A stretch of 37,402 nt of DNA from Thermoanaerobaculia bacterium. Lineage in GTDB: Bacteria > Acidobacteriota > Thermoanaerobaculia > Multivoradales > JAHEKO01. The notes under the pieces were generated by a model. It did not search any database. It had not been told where the DNA came from and saw nothing but the letters and a program-made list of their open reading frames with translations. The stretch lies in contig CALZIK010000128.1 of assembly GCA_945787635.1 (NCBI GenBank), positions 1 through 37,402 of the forward strand. The letters are read 5' to 3'. Positions 1 to 8,589 of the stretch are shown here, piece by piece (positions within the stretch are counted from its first letter, which is position 1; each line of letters begins with the position of its first letter). The position numbers and the translations under genes are program-made.

Positions 1-1819
1 CCGCGGTCGCGCCGGCGCCGCCGAAGGCTCCACCGCCGCCCGTCCAAGAACCGCCTCTCGACCCGCTGCCCGACCCGCTCGAAGCCGATCTTTGGACCGC
101 CGCCGTACGGGCGCCAGCCGAGCCGAACGAACGAAACCAGCGATCGACTTTCTTGTCGAGGCCGAAAGCCAAGAGATAGGGTAGCCAGGCGTCGTCGAGC
201 TGGGGAAGCTCTCTGCCGAGCTCCTCGGCAAGAAGCCGTCGGGCTCGCCAGAGCTGTTTGCGTTTGGCGACCCGCGCTTGGCTTTCCCGCGTGCGCGCAT
301 AGTCGAGGACGCCTTTTGTGACCGTGACGAAGAAAAGCGCCACCGCGGCCAGCCCGAATCCTCCGAGCAGCATGCCGGTGGCCGCTGCCGAGCGCCCCGG
401 AGGCAATACGATCGCGACCAGAACGAGAAAAAGAAGCGCGAGCGGAACGGCCATCCAAAAGCCGGCGGGAGCCAGCTGCGCCCCCTTGCGCCGGTACCGG
501 TAGGCGAGGGCGTAGGCGATGCCGGTGGGAAGAAGACCGGCGAGGATCAGCAAGGCGCCCAGAGCCAGCGCGCTCTCGCGATTCCACCAGAACTCGAGGC
601 CGAGCAGCCCCGCGAACCCGATCAGCATCAGGCAACCGGGGGTGCGGTCGGGCGCGCCAATCGAGCGACCCAAGCCAGGCAGCTCGCGCAATCGGCGCTC
701 GAGGGGCGCGCGGAGGATCGACGCCGGTGCGAATCCGGTCGAGCTGTAGCGCTTGCGAATCGCGTCGGTGTCGGTGGTCTTTTGGCCGTCGAAGAAGAGT
801 TTGTCGATGAGCCGGCGCTCGTACCCCTCGAAGCTGTCGCGCTTGGCGATCAGCTCGAGCTCGAGGATCTTGCGATTCCAGAAACCGCCGGTCTCGCGAA
901 CCGCGCTCTTGACCCGGCCCTCGTGAACCCAGCGGGCTATGAGAGCGGAGACCTCCGCGGGTCCGACCGATCCGTCCCAGAGCGCCCCGGCCTCCTCGGG
1001 TCGCAACGAGAAGACGTTATCCTCGAGCCAGGCTCGATCCAGGGTTTCCGGCGCGTCGGGAGGGAGAAACCTGCCCTGTTTGCGCTCGTGGGCGACGAAG
1101 CCCCAGACGCAGGCCATGGCGACGAAAAGGCCGAGTCCAAGACCCGCCAGGCGCCACGAGTCGGACAGGAGGGTCACCGCAGCCGAAGGCGATCCACCGC
1201 CCCGGTAGGTGAGCTCCGCGGTCACGACGACGCTCGTGCCCGGGAACAACGCCTCCCGCGCGAGCCTGGCCGGAAAGCCGGCGGGAGCCTCCCAGCTCGG
1301 ATCGAGCTCGAGGTCCAGGCGAAACCGCTCGATCAATCCATCGCGTTCGGGGAATGCGAAGTCGTGGTCGAGCCGGTAAATGCCGCCGCCGCCGACCAGG
1401 ACACCCGACAACGAATAGTCGATTGTGTAGATGATCTCGGTGTTGTCGAACTCGGGATCGATCGGCAGCCGGCTGCGCCAGCGCAGCGTCTCTCGGTCGT
1501 ACCAGCTGTAGTTGTCGACGACGTCGAGGCCACCCCGTTCGAGTGCTCGCTCCCGGCCGGAGGCGGGATCCACACGAGACAAGCCGACGAGTTCCAGTTT
1601 CTGGCCGGAGCGCAGGTTGAACGCTCGCTCGCCACCGTTCCAGGCTCCGGTAAAAACCATGTGGTGGCGCTCGAGGACGTGGAGGACTCCGTCGCGGTCG
1701 ATGCTGGCTTCGACGTCGAGCGCTTTCCAGTGGAGCGTTCGGGCCGAGGCGGGGAACGCCACTGACCCCGCCGTGAGCAGCAAGACCAGGCCGACCGCCA
1801 GGCAGCGGCGCCTAGTCAT
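1..1819 (-). CDS. DUF2207 family membrane protein, C-terminus cut by window edge
   Basis: Reading the minus strand from the ATG at 1819 gives about 606 codons with no stop before the window edge, so the C-terminal end is missing. The protein starts with a signal peptide (MTRRRCLAVGLVLLLTAG) followed by a beta-rich extracytoplasmic domain of about 190 residues typical of DUF2207 proteins. A membrane segment lies near residues 218-238, and a cluster of further membrane segments near residues 400-497. A basic cytoplasmic stretch then runs into a Gly/Ser-rich tail (GGSWTGGGGAFGGAGATA at the edge), which is characteristic of this family. The ATG lies inside the end of the upstream flavin-reductase-like gene (8-bp overlap), so the two are probably co-transcribed. 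The role of DUF2207 proteins is not known. Family assignment is by overall architecture and tail. Confidence 0.8.
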   Translation of the reverse strand, partial: MTRRRCLAVGLVLLLTAGSVAFPASARTLHWKALDVEASIDRDGVLHVLERHHMVFTGAWNGGERAFNLRSGQKLELVGLSRVDPASGRERALERGGLDVVDNYSWYDRETLRWRSRLPIDPEFDNTEIIYTIDYSLSGVLVGGGGIYRLDHDFAFPERDGLIERFRLDLELDPSWEAPAGFPARLAREALFPGTSVVVTAELTYRGGGSPSAAVTLLSDSWRLAGLGLGLFVAMACVWGFVAHERKQGRFLPPDAPETLDRAWLEDNVFSLRPEEAGALWDGSVGPAEVSALIARWVHEGRVKSAVRETGGFWNRKILELELIAKRDSFEGYERRLIDKLFFDGQKTTDTDAIRKRYSSTGFAPASILRAPLERRLRELPGLGRSIGAPDRTPGCLMLIGFAGLLGLEFWWNRESALALGALLILAGLLPTGIAYALAYRYRRKGAQLAPAGFWMAVPLALLFLVLVAIVLPPGRSAAATGMLLGGFGLAAVALFFVTVTKGVLDYARTRESQARVAKRKQLWRARRLLAEELGRELPQLDDAWLPYLLAFGLDKKVDRWFRSFGSAGARTAAVQRSASSGSGSGSRGGSWTGGGGAFGGAGATA

Positions 1820-2477
1820 CTTCGGCAAGAGGTGGGCCGCCGGCAAGTGCGTCGCGGCCGCGGGGCATCTCGAAGCGATCGCGAGTGGTGGTGTAGCCCA
1901 GACCTCCCATGCGTCCGATCGCGCGCAGCTTGTCGGGATCGACGTGCATCCGGTCGTTGACGAGGTCGTCGCGAATGAAGACGTGAACCACGCGTCCGAG
2001 AACGACGTTGCCGCCCCCGGGCCGACCGGGATTGGTGCGAATGACCTCGGAGGTCTGGCACTCGAGCGCAAACGGAGACTCCGCCACTCTTGGGGGCCGA
2101 ACGAGCTGGGATCTCTTTCTGGTGAGGCCGACGAGATCGAACTCGCTTTCGTCGGCGGCCAGGTCTTCCGCGGCGGCCGCAACCGCCGATGCGTAGGCTT
2201 CTACGGCGGCGTTGATCACGAACTCGCCTGTGCCACCCTCTTCGATCGGCTTGCAATTGCGCAGCGTGTCTTTCTCGGTTCCGTCGGGCTGGTTGCCGGG
2301 ACAGAAGAGCACGGTCATTGGATTCGAACCGACGCCATTGAAAAACGAGAAAGGCGCGAGATTGTCCACCCCCTCGGTGGAAACCGTCGACACAAAAGCG
2401 ATCGGCCTGGGCACGATGGCTCCGATCAGAAGCTTGTACCGGTTGGCGACCGAAAGAGCCTCAGGGTGAAACTCCAT
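1812..2477 (-). CDS. Flavin reductase-like (DIM6/NTAB type) FMN-binding protein
   Basis: A 221-residue cytoplasmic protein of the flavin reductase-like domain family, which binds FMN in a split-barrel fold. The N-terminal half has the family signature: a basic/hydrophobic opening (NRYKLLIGAIVPRPIAFVST), then DNLAPFSFFNGVGSNP, the loop that normally contacts the flavin phosphate. The C-terminal half carries VIRTNPGRPGGGNVVLGRVV and a short tail with GGLGYTTTRDRFEMPRG, as in family members that act on unknown substrates. Length is normal for the long form of the family (about 200-220). The ATG at 2477 has only a weak ribosome-binding site. It is divergent from the BNR_4-Omp85 gene, and the DUF2207 gene starts inside its 3' end. 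The reaction (flavin reduction or another flavin-dependent step) cannot be told from sequence. Confidence 0.9.
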   Translation of the reverse strand: MEFHPEALSVANRYKLLIGAIVPRPIAFVSTVSTEGVDNLAPFSFFNGVGSNPMTVLFCPGNQPDGTEKDTLRNCKPIEEGGTGEFVINAAVEAYASAVAAAAEDLAADESEFDLVGLTRKRSQLVRPPRVAESPFALECQTSEVIRTNPGRPGGGNVVLGRVVHVFIRDDLVNDRMHVDPDKLRAIGRMGGLGYTTTRDRFEMPRGRDALAGGPPLAEDD

Positions 2478-2616
2478 TGCAGCGAGTCTACTTGAGTCAA
2501 GGCAGGCCGGTGCACGCTAGTATCTGGCCGCCCATGAATCACGTCCGCTCCGGAAAGTTACAGTCCGAGCGACCTTCTATTGAAGGGTTCGGTATGCTGC
2601 GCGCCTGCCGGAAGAA

Positions 2617-5600
2617 GTGTTGACTGATTCCCTCCCCGTCGTTTCGAGGTCGATCGCAAGGGCCGTCGCGATCCTGGTTGCGATGGCGTGGCTCGGGCAC
2701 GCCATCGCCGCGACCGTTCCCGGGGGGCTCGAGAGTGTGATCGTGGCTCCTGTCTGGTCGGGCCATCCGGTTGCATTCGCCATCGAGACCATCGGCGAGC
2801 GTCAGTACGTCGCCTACTACGATCGAGACCGCCGGATGACGGTCGCCGCGCGGCGGCTCGATTCGGCGGAGTGGACGTTCCAGAAGCTCCCCCAGACGCT
2901 GGGCTGGGACTCCCACAATCTGATCGCCCTTGCGGTGGATCGGGACGGCTTTGTGCACGTGAGCGGCAACATGCATGGCGATCCGCTGGTCTATTATCGC
3001 ACGCAGGCGCCGCACGATATCGGCAGCCTTCAAGAGGCGAGGATGGTCGGGTCTCGCGAGAAGCGGGTGAGCTATCCACTGTTCGTTCATGGACCGGACG
3101 GCGCTCTCTTTTTTCAATACCGCGATGGCAAGAGCGGAAACGGCGTGCAGATCGTGAATGCCTACGATCTCGAGACCGGCAGCTGGCGACGGCTCCTTTC
3201 CGAGCCGCTTCTCGACGGTGGCGGTCGGATGAGCGCGTATCCCGCAGGCCCGACGATTGGACCCGACGGGTACTTCCATCTCGCGTGGATGTGGCGTGAC
3301 GATCCCAGCGGGGCGACCAATCACGACCTCTCCTATGCCCGGAGTCCGGACCTCGTCCGCTGGGAAACGGCAGGGGGAGAGCCCTTGCGGCTGCCATTTC
3401 GTCCGAACGATCGCGCTGCGGTCGTCGATCCGGTACCTTCGGGGGGAGGCCTGGCCGGAATCGCCTTCGGGGTCGGCTGGGACACCGGGAGCCGGCCGAT
3501 TCTGACGTATTCGAAGTACGGACCCGACGGGGCGAGTCAGGCCTTCAACGCACGCTATGCCGGCCAGTGGGAGATTCGCCAGGCGAGTGCCTGGGGCTAT
3601 CGCTGGCCGCTCGACAGGACCGGGACGCTCGGTGACGACATCGTTGTCCGGCCGCCGATTGTCGATTCTGCCGGGCGTTTGATTCAGGAGTTTCGGCATC
3701 TCGAGGCGGGCCGCGGCCGCTGGGTACTGGATCCCGAATCCCTGGCTCCGGTCGAGACCCTGCCGGCTCTCGAAACGTTCGAGTCTCTGACCCACCCCGA
3801 GTCGGAGATCCCCGGCATGGAGGTGCGCGAGTTCATCCGTGATCGCGAGGGTCGGTACTTCCTACGCTGGGAAACGCTGCCGGTTCACCGTGATCGACCG
3901 CGCCGGCCCCCCTATCCCGAACCGAGCATCTTGCGGGTCTTTCGACTTCCGAATCCGGGTCCGGCCGGGTATCCGGGTGCCGAGAGGCCGGACAGCGACT
4001 CGCCGAGCGCGCAGGATCCGCCGAGAGCTGCGACCGAAGACAGCGAGCCTGAGACTTCAGAGCCATCTCTCGACCCGGCTCTTCTCGAGGCTCGTGGTGC
4101 ACGGATCGGAGAGGTCTCGATCGAGGTCGCCAATGTTTTCGACGAGCGCGATCCCACCGAGAATCGAGCGCTGTTTCGTTCGATCAACCGGTTGCGAAGA
4201 AAGACCAGGCCGCACGTCGTCCGAAATGACCTGCTGTTCGGAAGTGGAGACCCGTATTCGGCACGACTACTCGAGGAATCGGAACGAATCCTGCGCAGCC
4301 GGTCGTATCTGTATGAAGCCGATGTGCGCCCCGTCGCTTACCGGGAGGCCGAGGATAAGGGCGGCACCGGGGAGGTCGACGTCGAAGTCGTAACTCGCGA
4401 CGTCTGGACCTTGACCGGCGGGGTGTCCTTCTCGCGCAGCGGTGGTGAGAACAGCACGCGGTTCAACGCCCGAGATACGAATTTCCTGGGAACCGGCAAG
4501 GAGGTCGGCGTCAGCCGCGAGTCCGATGTGGATCGAATCAGAAGCGAGCTGTTTTACCGCGACTCTAATTTCTTGGGAAATCGAGGCCAGGTCGAGCTCT
4601 CGCTGCAGGAAAACAGCGACGGCCACCGCCGCCTGCTCAAACTGCAGCGCCCCTTCTACGCGCTCGATTCTCGAAGATCCAAGGGGCTGACGGTTCTTAC
4701 GGAGCGCAGAATCGACCCCTTGTTCGACCGTGGAGAGGTCATAAGAGAGTTTCGCCACGAGATCGATCTGCTGAATGCCCATTGGGGTTTTTCACGTGGT
4801 CTGCAGAAGCGCGGCGCCAAGCGGTGGACACTGGGATTCACCTATTCGAGGGACCAATTCGCCGAGCCTCTGACCGGACCACCGCTCGAAGGCCTACCGC
4901 CCGCTCGAACCCTCTCCTATCCCTCGATCGGTTTCGAGTGGGTCGAGGATCGGTTTCTCGAAGCTCGAGACCTCGACAAGATCGCGCGCACCGAAGACCT
5001 GAATTTGGGGACGGTCGTCTCGGTCGCGGCCGGATGGTCTTCGTCGGTTTTCGGCGGTGACGAAGACCAGGCCTTGGTCGGTTTCACGGTCTCGAGCGGG
5101 TTTCGTCCTTCGCGCGAGCGGGATTTACTCCTCGTGGACGGAAGCGGCGGTACCCGGTGGGGCCGGGACGGGTTCGAGGACGCCAACCTCAGAGGATCGC
5201 TGCGTTTCTTCCGTCGCAATCTCGGCAGGCATGCCTTCCTGGCGGAGCTCCAGGTGGCTGCGGTCGAGAATCTGGACGCCGAAGAACAGCTTCTCATTGG
5301 TGGTGACAGCGGCTTGCGAGGCTATCCGCTGCGCTTCCAGAGCGGCGACCGCCGAGTGCTCTTGACCCTGGAGCAGCGTTTCTATTCGAATGTCGAAGTG
5401 CTGAAACTGGCGGCGCTCGGAGCTGCCATCTTCGTGGATGTCGGTCGCGCCTGGTTTGCCGGCGGCGACAACGGCGACCTCGGAGTGTTGAAGGACGTGG
5501 GTCTTGGGTTGCGCTTCGTTCCGACCCGGTCAGGGCGCGGTTCGGTTCTCCATCTCGACGTTGCCCTGCCGCTCGATGGGGACGGCTCGATCGAGAGCCT

Positions 5601-5634
5601 GCAGTTTCTGGTGACCACCAAAGAGTCTCTATGA
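2617..5634 (+). CDS. Fusion of BNR_4-type beta-propeller with POTRA and Omp85-type outer-membrane barrel
   Basis: This 1005-residue continuous frame joins two unrelated modules. After a signal peptide (about residues 12-32), residues 40-440 resemble BNR repeat-containing BNR_4 proteins, the seven-bladed propeller fold of ulvan lyase families PL24/PL25: VSGNMHGDPLVYYR near residue 115 with a conserved His, YPLFVHGPDGALFFQYRDG with SGNG near 160-172, and repeated Asp-box-like blades. A Pro/Ser/Glu-rich linker (about 445-487) leads to one POTRA domain (495-600; FDERDP, VRNDLLFGSGDPYSARLLEE) and a BamA/TamA-like 16-strand barrel (605-1005) with the Omp85 hallmark GGDSGLRGYP near residue 894. The start is GTG at 2617 (TTG at 2620 is possible, with GGAAG five bases upstream). 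Its stop overlaps the GH105 start (ATGA). I infer an enzyme or glycan-binding propeller tethered to the outer membrane; activity is not shown. Confidence 0.85.
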   Translation: MLTDSLPVVSRSIARAVAILVAMAWLGHAIAATVPGGLESVIVAPVWSGHPVAFAIETIGERQYVAYYDRDRRMTVAARRLDSAEWTFQKLPQTLGWDSHNLIALAVDRDGFVHVSGNMHGDPLVYYRTQAPHDIGSLQEARMVGSREKRVSYPLFVHGPDGALFFQYRDGKSGNGVQIVNAYDLETGSWRRLLSEPLLDGGGRMSAYPAGPTIGPDGYFHLAWMWRDDPSGATNHDLSYARSPDLVRWETAGGEPLRLPFRPNDRAAVVDPVPSGGGLAGIAFGVGWDTGSRPILTYSKYGPDGASQAFNARYAGQWEIRQASAWGYRWPLDRTGTLGDDIVVRPPIVDSAGRLIQEFRHLEAGRGRWVLDPESLAPVETLPALETFESLTHPESEIPGMEVREFIRDREGRYFLRWETLPVHRDRPRRPPYPEPSILRVFRLPNPGPAGYPGAERPDSDSPSAQDPPRAATEDSEPETSEPSLDPALLEARGARIGEVSIEVANVFDERDPTENRALFRSINRLRRKTRPHVVRNDLLFGSGDPYSARLLEESERILRSRSYLYEADVRPVAYREAEDKGGTGEVDVEVVTRDVWTLTGGVSFSRSGGENSTRFNARDTNFLGTGKEVGVSRESDVDRIRSELFYRDSNFLGNRGQVELSLQENSDGHRRLLKLQRPFYALDSRRSKGLTVLTERRIDPLFDRGEVIREFRHEIDLLNAHWGFSRGLQKRGAKRWTLGFTYSRDQFAEPLTGPPLEGLPPARTLSYPSIGFEWVEDRFLEARDLDKIARTEDLNLGTVVSVAAGWSSSVFGGDEDQALVGFTVSSGFRPSRERDLLLVDGSGGTRWGRDGFEDANLRGSLRFFRRNLGRHAFLAELQVAAVENLDAEEQLLIGGDSGLRGYPLRFQSGDRRVLLTLEQRFYSNVEVLKLAALGAAIFVDVGRAWFAGGDNGDLGVLKDVGLGLRFVPTRSGRGSVLHLDVALPLDGDGSIESLQFLVTTKESL

Positions 5635-6728
5635 GCCGCCTCTCGCCAGGGGCTCGCTGGCCGGCGGTTGTGCTTGCGGTCGCCCTGGCTCTGGGCTGCA
5701 GCGTCGAGCCGAGAGAGCTCGGTGCCGGCGAAGATCCCCTGGCACCGGCCGAGATTCTGGCCGTGGCCGAACGGGTCGCCGGATGGCAGCTCGCGCATCC
5801 CAGACACGGTGATCTCGAGTGGACCAACGCGGTTTTCTACAGCGGGCTCGTGGCCGCCTACCGGGTGACGGGCGATGATCGCTACCTCGCCGTGCCGATC
5901 GAAGTGGGAGAGCGGCACGAATGGCGGATCGGGCCCCGAACCCGGCACGCCGACGATCACGCGCTGGCTCAGACCTATCTGGAGTTGTTCGGCCTGAAGC
6001 GGGATTCGCGCATGCTCCGTTCTTTCAGGGAAGTCGCCGATCGGATGATCGCCGAGCCGGCTGCTTGGCCGAAGGAGCATCAGGTCGTCGACTACTGGTG
6101 GTCGGACGCACTGTTCATGTCACCCCCGGCACTCGCCATGCTGGCGCGGGCCACCGACGACGAGCGGTATCTGGAATTGATGGATCGGCTGTGGCGCGAG
6201 TCCTACGATCTTCTCTATGACCGTAGTGGAGGGCTTTTCCATCGAGATCTAAGGTTTCGCGAACCCCAGGCGCGTTTCTGGTCAAGGGGTAACGCCTGGG
6301 TGCTGGCCGGGCTGGCTCGACTGCTCGAGGCTCTGCCGGAGGACTGGCCGACGCGTTCTTTCTACGAGACCGTGTTCCGGGACTTGTCCGGGCGGGTTGT
6401 GGACCTACAGGCCGGGGACGGCCTTTGGCGCTCGGATCTGGCCAGCGCAGACTCCTCTCGGCGGGGCGAGAGCAGCGGGTCGGCTCTGTTCTGCTACGCC
6501 CTGGCGTGGGGAGTCAACAACGAGTTTCTGAGCGCGGAGGCGTTTCGGCCGGCGGTCACTGCGTCCTGGGTCGCTCTCTACCGCAACGTCGACGCGGCCG
6601 GGCGGCTGGGCTGGGTGCAAAAGCCCGGCGCCAAGCCGGCGCGGGCGTCGAGCCGGGACTGGGAAGTCTACGGAAGCGGAGCTTTCTTACTGGCGGCGGA
6701 GCAAGTCCTCGATCTTCAAGCTCAGTGA
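5631..6728 (+). CDS. GH105/GH88-like unsaturated glycuronyl hydrolase, lipoprotein
   Basis: A 365-residue protein of the six-hairpin (alpha/alpha)6 glycoside hydrolase superfamily, most like GH105 (YteR-type, PF07470). These enzymes remove the unsaturated uronic acid that polysaccharide lyases leave at the non-reducing end. The N-terminus is a lipoprotein signal with a lipobox ending LALGC (Cys at about residue 23). Family signatures seen are the catalytic-Asp region RTRHADDHALAQTYLEL, then DYWWSDALFMSPPALAML, FWSRGNAWVLAGLARLLE, GLWRSDL, and the C-terminal SRDWEVYGSGAFLLAAEQV. Length matches the family (about 350-390). Its ATG overlaps the stop of the propeller-barrel gene, so translation is probably coupled, and a lyase-like propeller next to GH105 is the usual pairing for uronate-containing glycans. 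The 3' end overlaps the convergent methyltransferase gene by seven bases. The substrate is not determined. Confidence 0.9.
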   Translation: MSRLSPGARWPAVVLAVALALGCSVEPRELGAGEDPLAPAEILAVAERVAGWQLAHPRHGDLEWTNAVFYSGLVAAYRVTGDDRYLAVPIEVGERHEWRIGPRTRHADDHALAQTYLELFGLKRDSRMLRSFREVADRMIAEPAAWPKEHQVVDYWWSDALFMSPPALAMLARATDDERYLELMDRLWRESYDLLYDRSGGLFHRDLRFREPQARFWSRGNAWVLAGLARLLEALPEDWPTRSFYETVFRDLSGRVVDLQAGDGLWRSDLASADSSRRGESSGSALFCYALAWGVNNEFLSAEAFRPAVTASWVALYRNVDAAGRLGWVQKPGAKPARASSRDWEVYGSGAFLLAAEQVLDLQAQ

Positions 6729-7369
6729 CCGGCCGAAGCGGCTTCGGGCCTTCGGAACAGCATCGCGAACCGATCGTCGTCACCGTTCCAGTCGGTCTCT
6801 TGCGTGACCAGCTCGAAACCGGCGCCGAGCATCTCGGCGAGGAGATCTCCGGTCGGAATGCCGTGCCCTCCGCGATTGGGAACTCCGGGAAGCTCGCGCC
6901 AGTTTTTCTGAGGCGTGATGTCGATGATGGCCATGAGGCCGTTCGGCTTGAGGGCATGCCACAGGCTGGAGCGCATGGTCTCCGGTTCTTCGAAGTGGTG
7001 GTACACGAGACGAAGGAGAATCGCGTCGCAGCAGCCGGGCGCCAGGCCGAGGTCGTTCTGGTCGCCGAGAACCGCGGTGACTTGCACAAGGCCGGCGTCG
7101 AGCATCCGCTTGTGAATCGACTCGACCAGGTCTGGCTTGACCTCCGTTGCGTAAACGTGTCCTTCGGAGCCGACCCTGTCGGCCAAGGCTTCGGCGAAGC
7201 CTCCGTCGCCCGCGCCGACGTCGGCCAAAATCTGCCCCGGCTCCAAACTCAGGAGATTACCGATCCGGTCGATCTCGGACGGGCTGGCGCCACTGAGGCT
7301 GCAGGCGGTGAAGGCGAGGGTCGCCAGGGTCGCGAATCGCCGGCGGGTGGGTTGGGGTATTGGTCTCAT
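6722..7369 (-). CDS. Class I SAM-dependent methyltransferase with an N-terminal export signal
   Basis: A 215-residue Rossmann-fold methyltransferase. Motif I is ILADVGAGDGGFAEALADRV (SAM-binding glycine loop), followed by an acidic motif II (VYATEVKP), a motif with GDQNDLGL, and LLRLVYHHFEEPETM. The C-terminal part has LKPNGLMAIIDI and a substrate-side loop. The N-terminus is unusual: PTRRRFATLATLAFTACSLSG reads as a Tat-like or lipoprotein signal (RRRF, then a hydrophobic stretch ending in Cys), so the enzyme may be exported although SAM is cytoplasmic. The ATG at 7369 is the best start. A longer frame begins upstream without better support, and no later Met would restore a signal-free enzyme. 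It is convergent with the GH105 gene. The substrate is unknown; homologues of this type are usually annotated only as methyltransferases. Confidence 0.85.
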   Translation of the reverse strand: MRPIPQPTRRRFATLATLAFTACSLSGASPSEIDRIGNLLSLEPGQILADVGAGDGGFAEALADRVGSEGHVYATEVKPDLVESIHKRMLDAGLVQVTAVLGDQNDLGLAPGCCDAILLRLVYHHFEEPETMRSSLWHALKPNGLMAIIDITPQKNWRELPGVPNRGGHGIPTGDLLAEMLGAGFELVTQETDWNGDDDRFAMLFRRPEAASAGH

Positions 7370-7497
7370 GGGTTTTCTTACGTGCGACGGGAGATTCGGT
7401 TTGCCAGAGACAGAAAGCGGCCAGGAGACGATAGCAGCGCGCAAGCTTCGACCCGTGCGCCAGAGCAGGCGCGCCCGCTAGCGGTTAGAGTTGCGCG

Positions 7498-8589
7498 GTG
7501 AAAGACGCCGCCGGCCCAGGGCTTCGCGGCCGGGGAACCGCCGAGAATCCCCGATCGCGTTTCGAGAGACTCGAAGTCGAGCTCGACGCTCCGCCGACCG
7601 GCCAGCTCGCGACCGAGTATCTGGAAGACGCCAGCCGGTCGATCATTGCTCGCAACCAGAGCCCGGACGTCGGCTTCGACGCGTCGATCAACCCGTACCG
7701 GGGCTGCGAGCACGGGTGCTCCTACTGCTACGCGCGGCCCACCCACGAGTATCTCGGCCTGTCGGCCGGGCTCGACTTCGAGTCCCGGATTCTGGTCAAG
7801 AAGCACGCTCCTGAGCTCTTGGCCCGCGAGCTGGCTTCGCCGCGTTGGCAGCCGCAGACTCTCGGCCTCTCCGGCGTCACCGATCCGTACCAGCCGATCG
7901 AGCGCAAGCTCGAGATCACCCGGCGCTGCATCGAAGTGCTGGCCCGTTTTCGCAATCCGGTCGTCGTGGTGACCAAGAACCATCTGGTCACGCGCGATAT
8001 CGATCATCTTGCCGAACTGGCTCGCTCTCCGGATGGGACCGCCGCGAAACAGTCGGCGGCGGCGGTTTTTCTTTCGATCACGACTCTGGATGGGGAACTG
8101 GCCAGGAAGCTCGAACCGCGGACTTCGCGGCCGGCACGGCGTCTGGAGGCGATTACGGAGCTGGCCGGGCGAGGGGTTCCGGTCGGAGTTCTGGTCGCGC
8201 CGGTGATCCCGGCCCTGACCGATCACGAGATTCCCGACATCCTGTCCGCGGCGAGGCAGGCCGGAGCCGGTTACGCCGCCTGGGTCATGCTGCGCCTCCC
8301 CGGCAGAGTCGCCGGCCTCTTCGACGCCTGGCTCGCGAGATCGGTTCCGGAGCGCAGGGACCACGTGCTGTCTCGAATTCGAGAGATCCGCGGCGGTGAG
8401 CTGAACGACTCGAGATACGGCACGCGGGGTCGGGGCCAAGGAGTCTTCGCAGAGCAGATTCGCGACCTCTTTCGCACCTCGGCGCGGCGGTTGGGGTATC
8501 CCGTCCACCGCCCGACGCTCACGGCCGATGGGTTTCGGCGGGAGCCGGACCAGCTCGATCTGAGCAGATTGTTCGCTACTAATGAGTAA
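7498..8589 (+). CDS. PA0069/Rv2578c family radical SAM protein
   Basis: A 363-residue cytoplasmic radical SAM enzyme. The CX3CX2C motif that binds the [4Fe-4S] cluster is in NPYRGCEHGCSYCYARPTHE (about residues 75-85). The N-terminal GLRGRGTAENPRSRFE motif and the later LSGVTDPYQPIERKLEITRR and VVVVTKNHLVTRDIDHLA stretches are diagnostic of the PA0069 family, related to spore photoproduct lyase-like proteins. The C-terminal part has APVIPALTDHEIPDIL and a basic end. The start is GTG at 7498 with no strong ribosome-binding site. The 3' end overlaps the start of the GH2 gene by eight bases, yet the functions look unrelated. The physiological reaction of this family is unknown. Confidence 0.92.
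   Translation: MKDAAGPGLRGRGTAENPRSRFERLEVELDAPPTGQLATEYLEDASRSIIARNQSPDVGFDASINPYRGCEHGCSYCYARPTHEYLGLSAGLDFESRILVKKHAPELLARELASPRWQPQTLGLSGVTDPYQPIERKLEITRRCIEVLARFRNPVVVVTKNHLVTRDIDHLAELARSPDGTAAKQSAAAVFLSITTLDGELARKLEPRTSRPARRLEAITELAGRGVPVGVLVAPVIPALTDHEIPDILSAARQAGAGYAAWVMLRLPGRVAGLFDAWLARSVPERRDHVLSRIREIRGGELNDSRYGTRGRGQGVFAEQIRDLFRTSARRLGYPVHRPTLTADGFRREPDQLDLSRLFATNE

Noticed and set aside
278-1765. Long plus-strand open frame of 495 codons
   Set aside because: Its product is low in hydrophobic order and has no family features; the minus strand here carries a clear DUF2207 membrane protein with signal and membrane segments.
2491-2501. Short palindrome CTTGAGTCAAG upstream of the flavin reductase gene
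   Set aside because: Five-base arms are too short to separate from chance.
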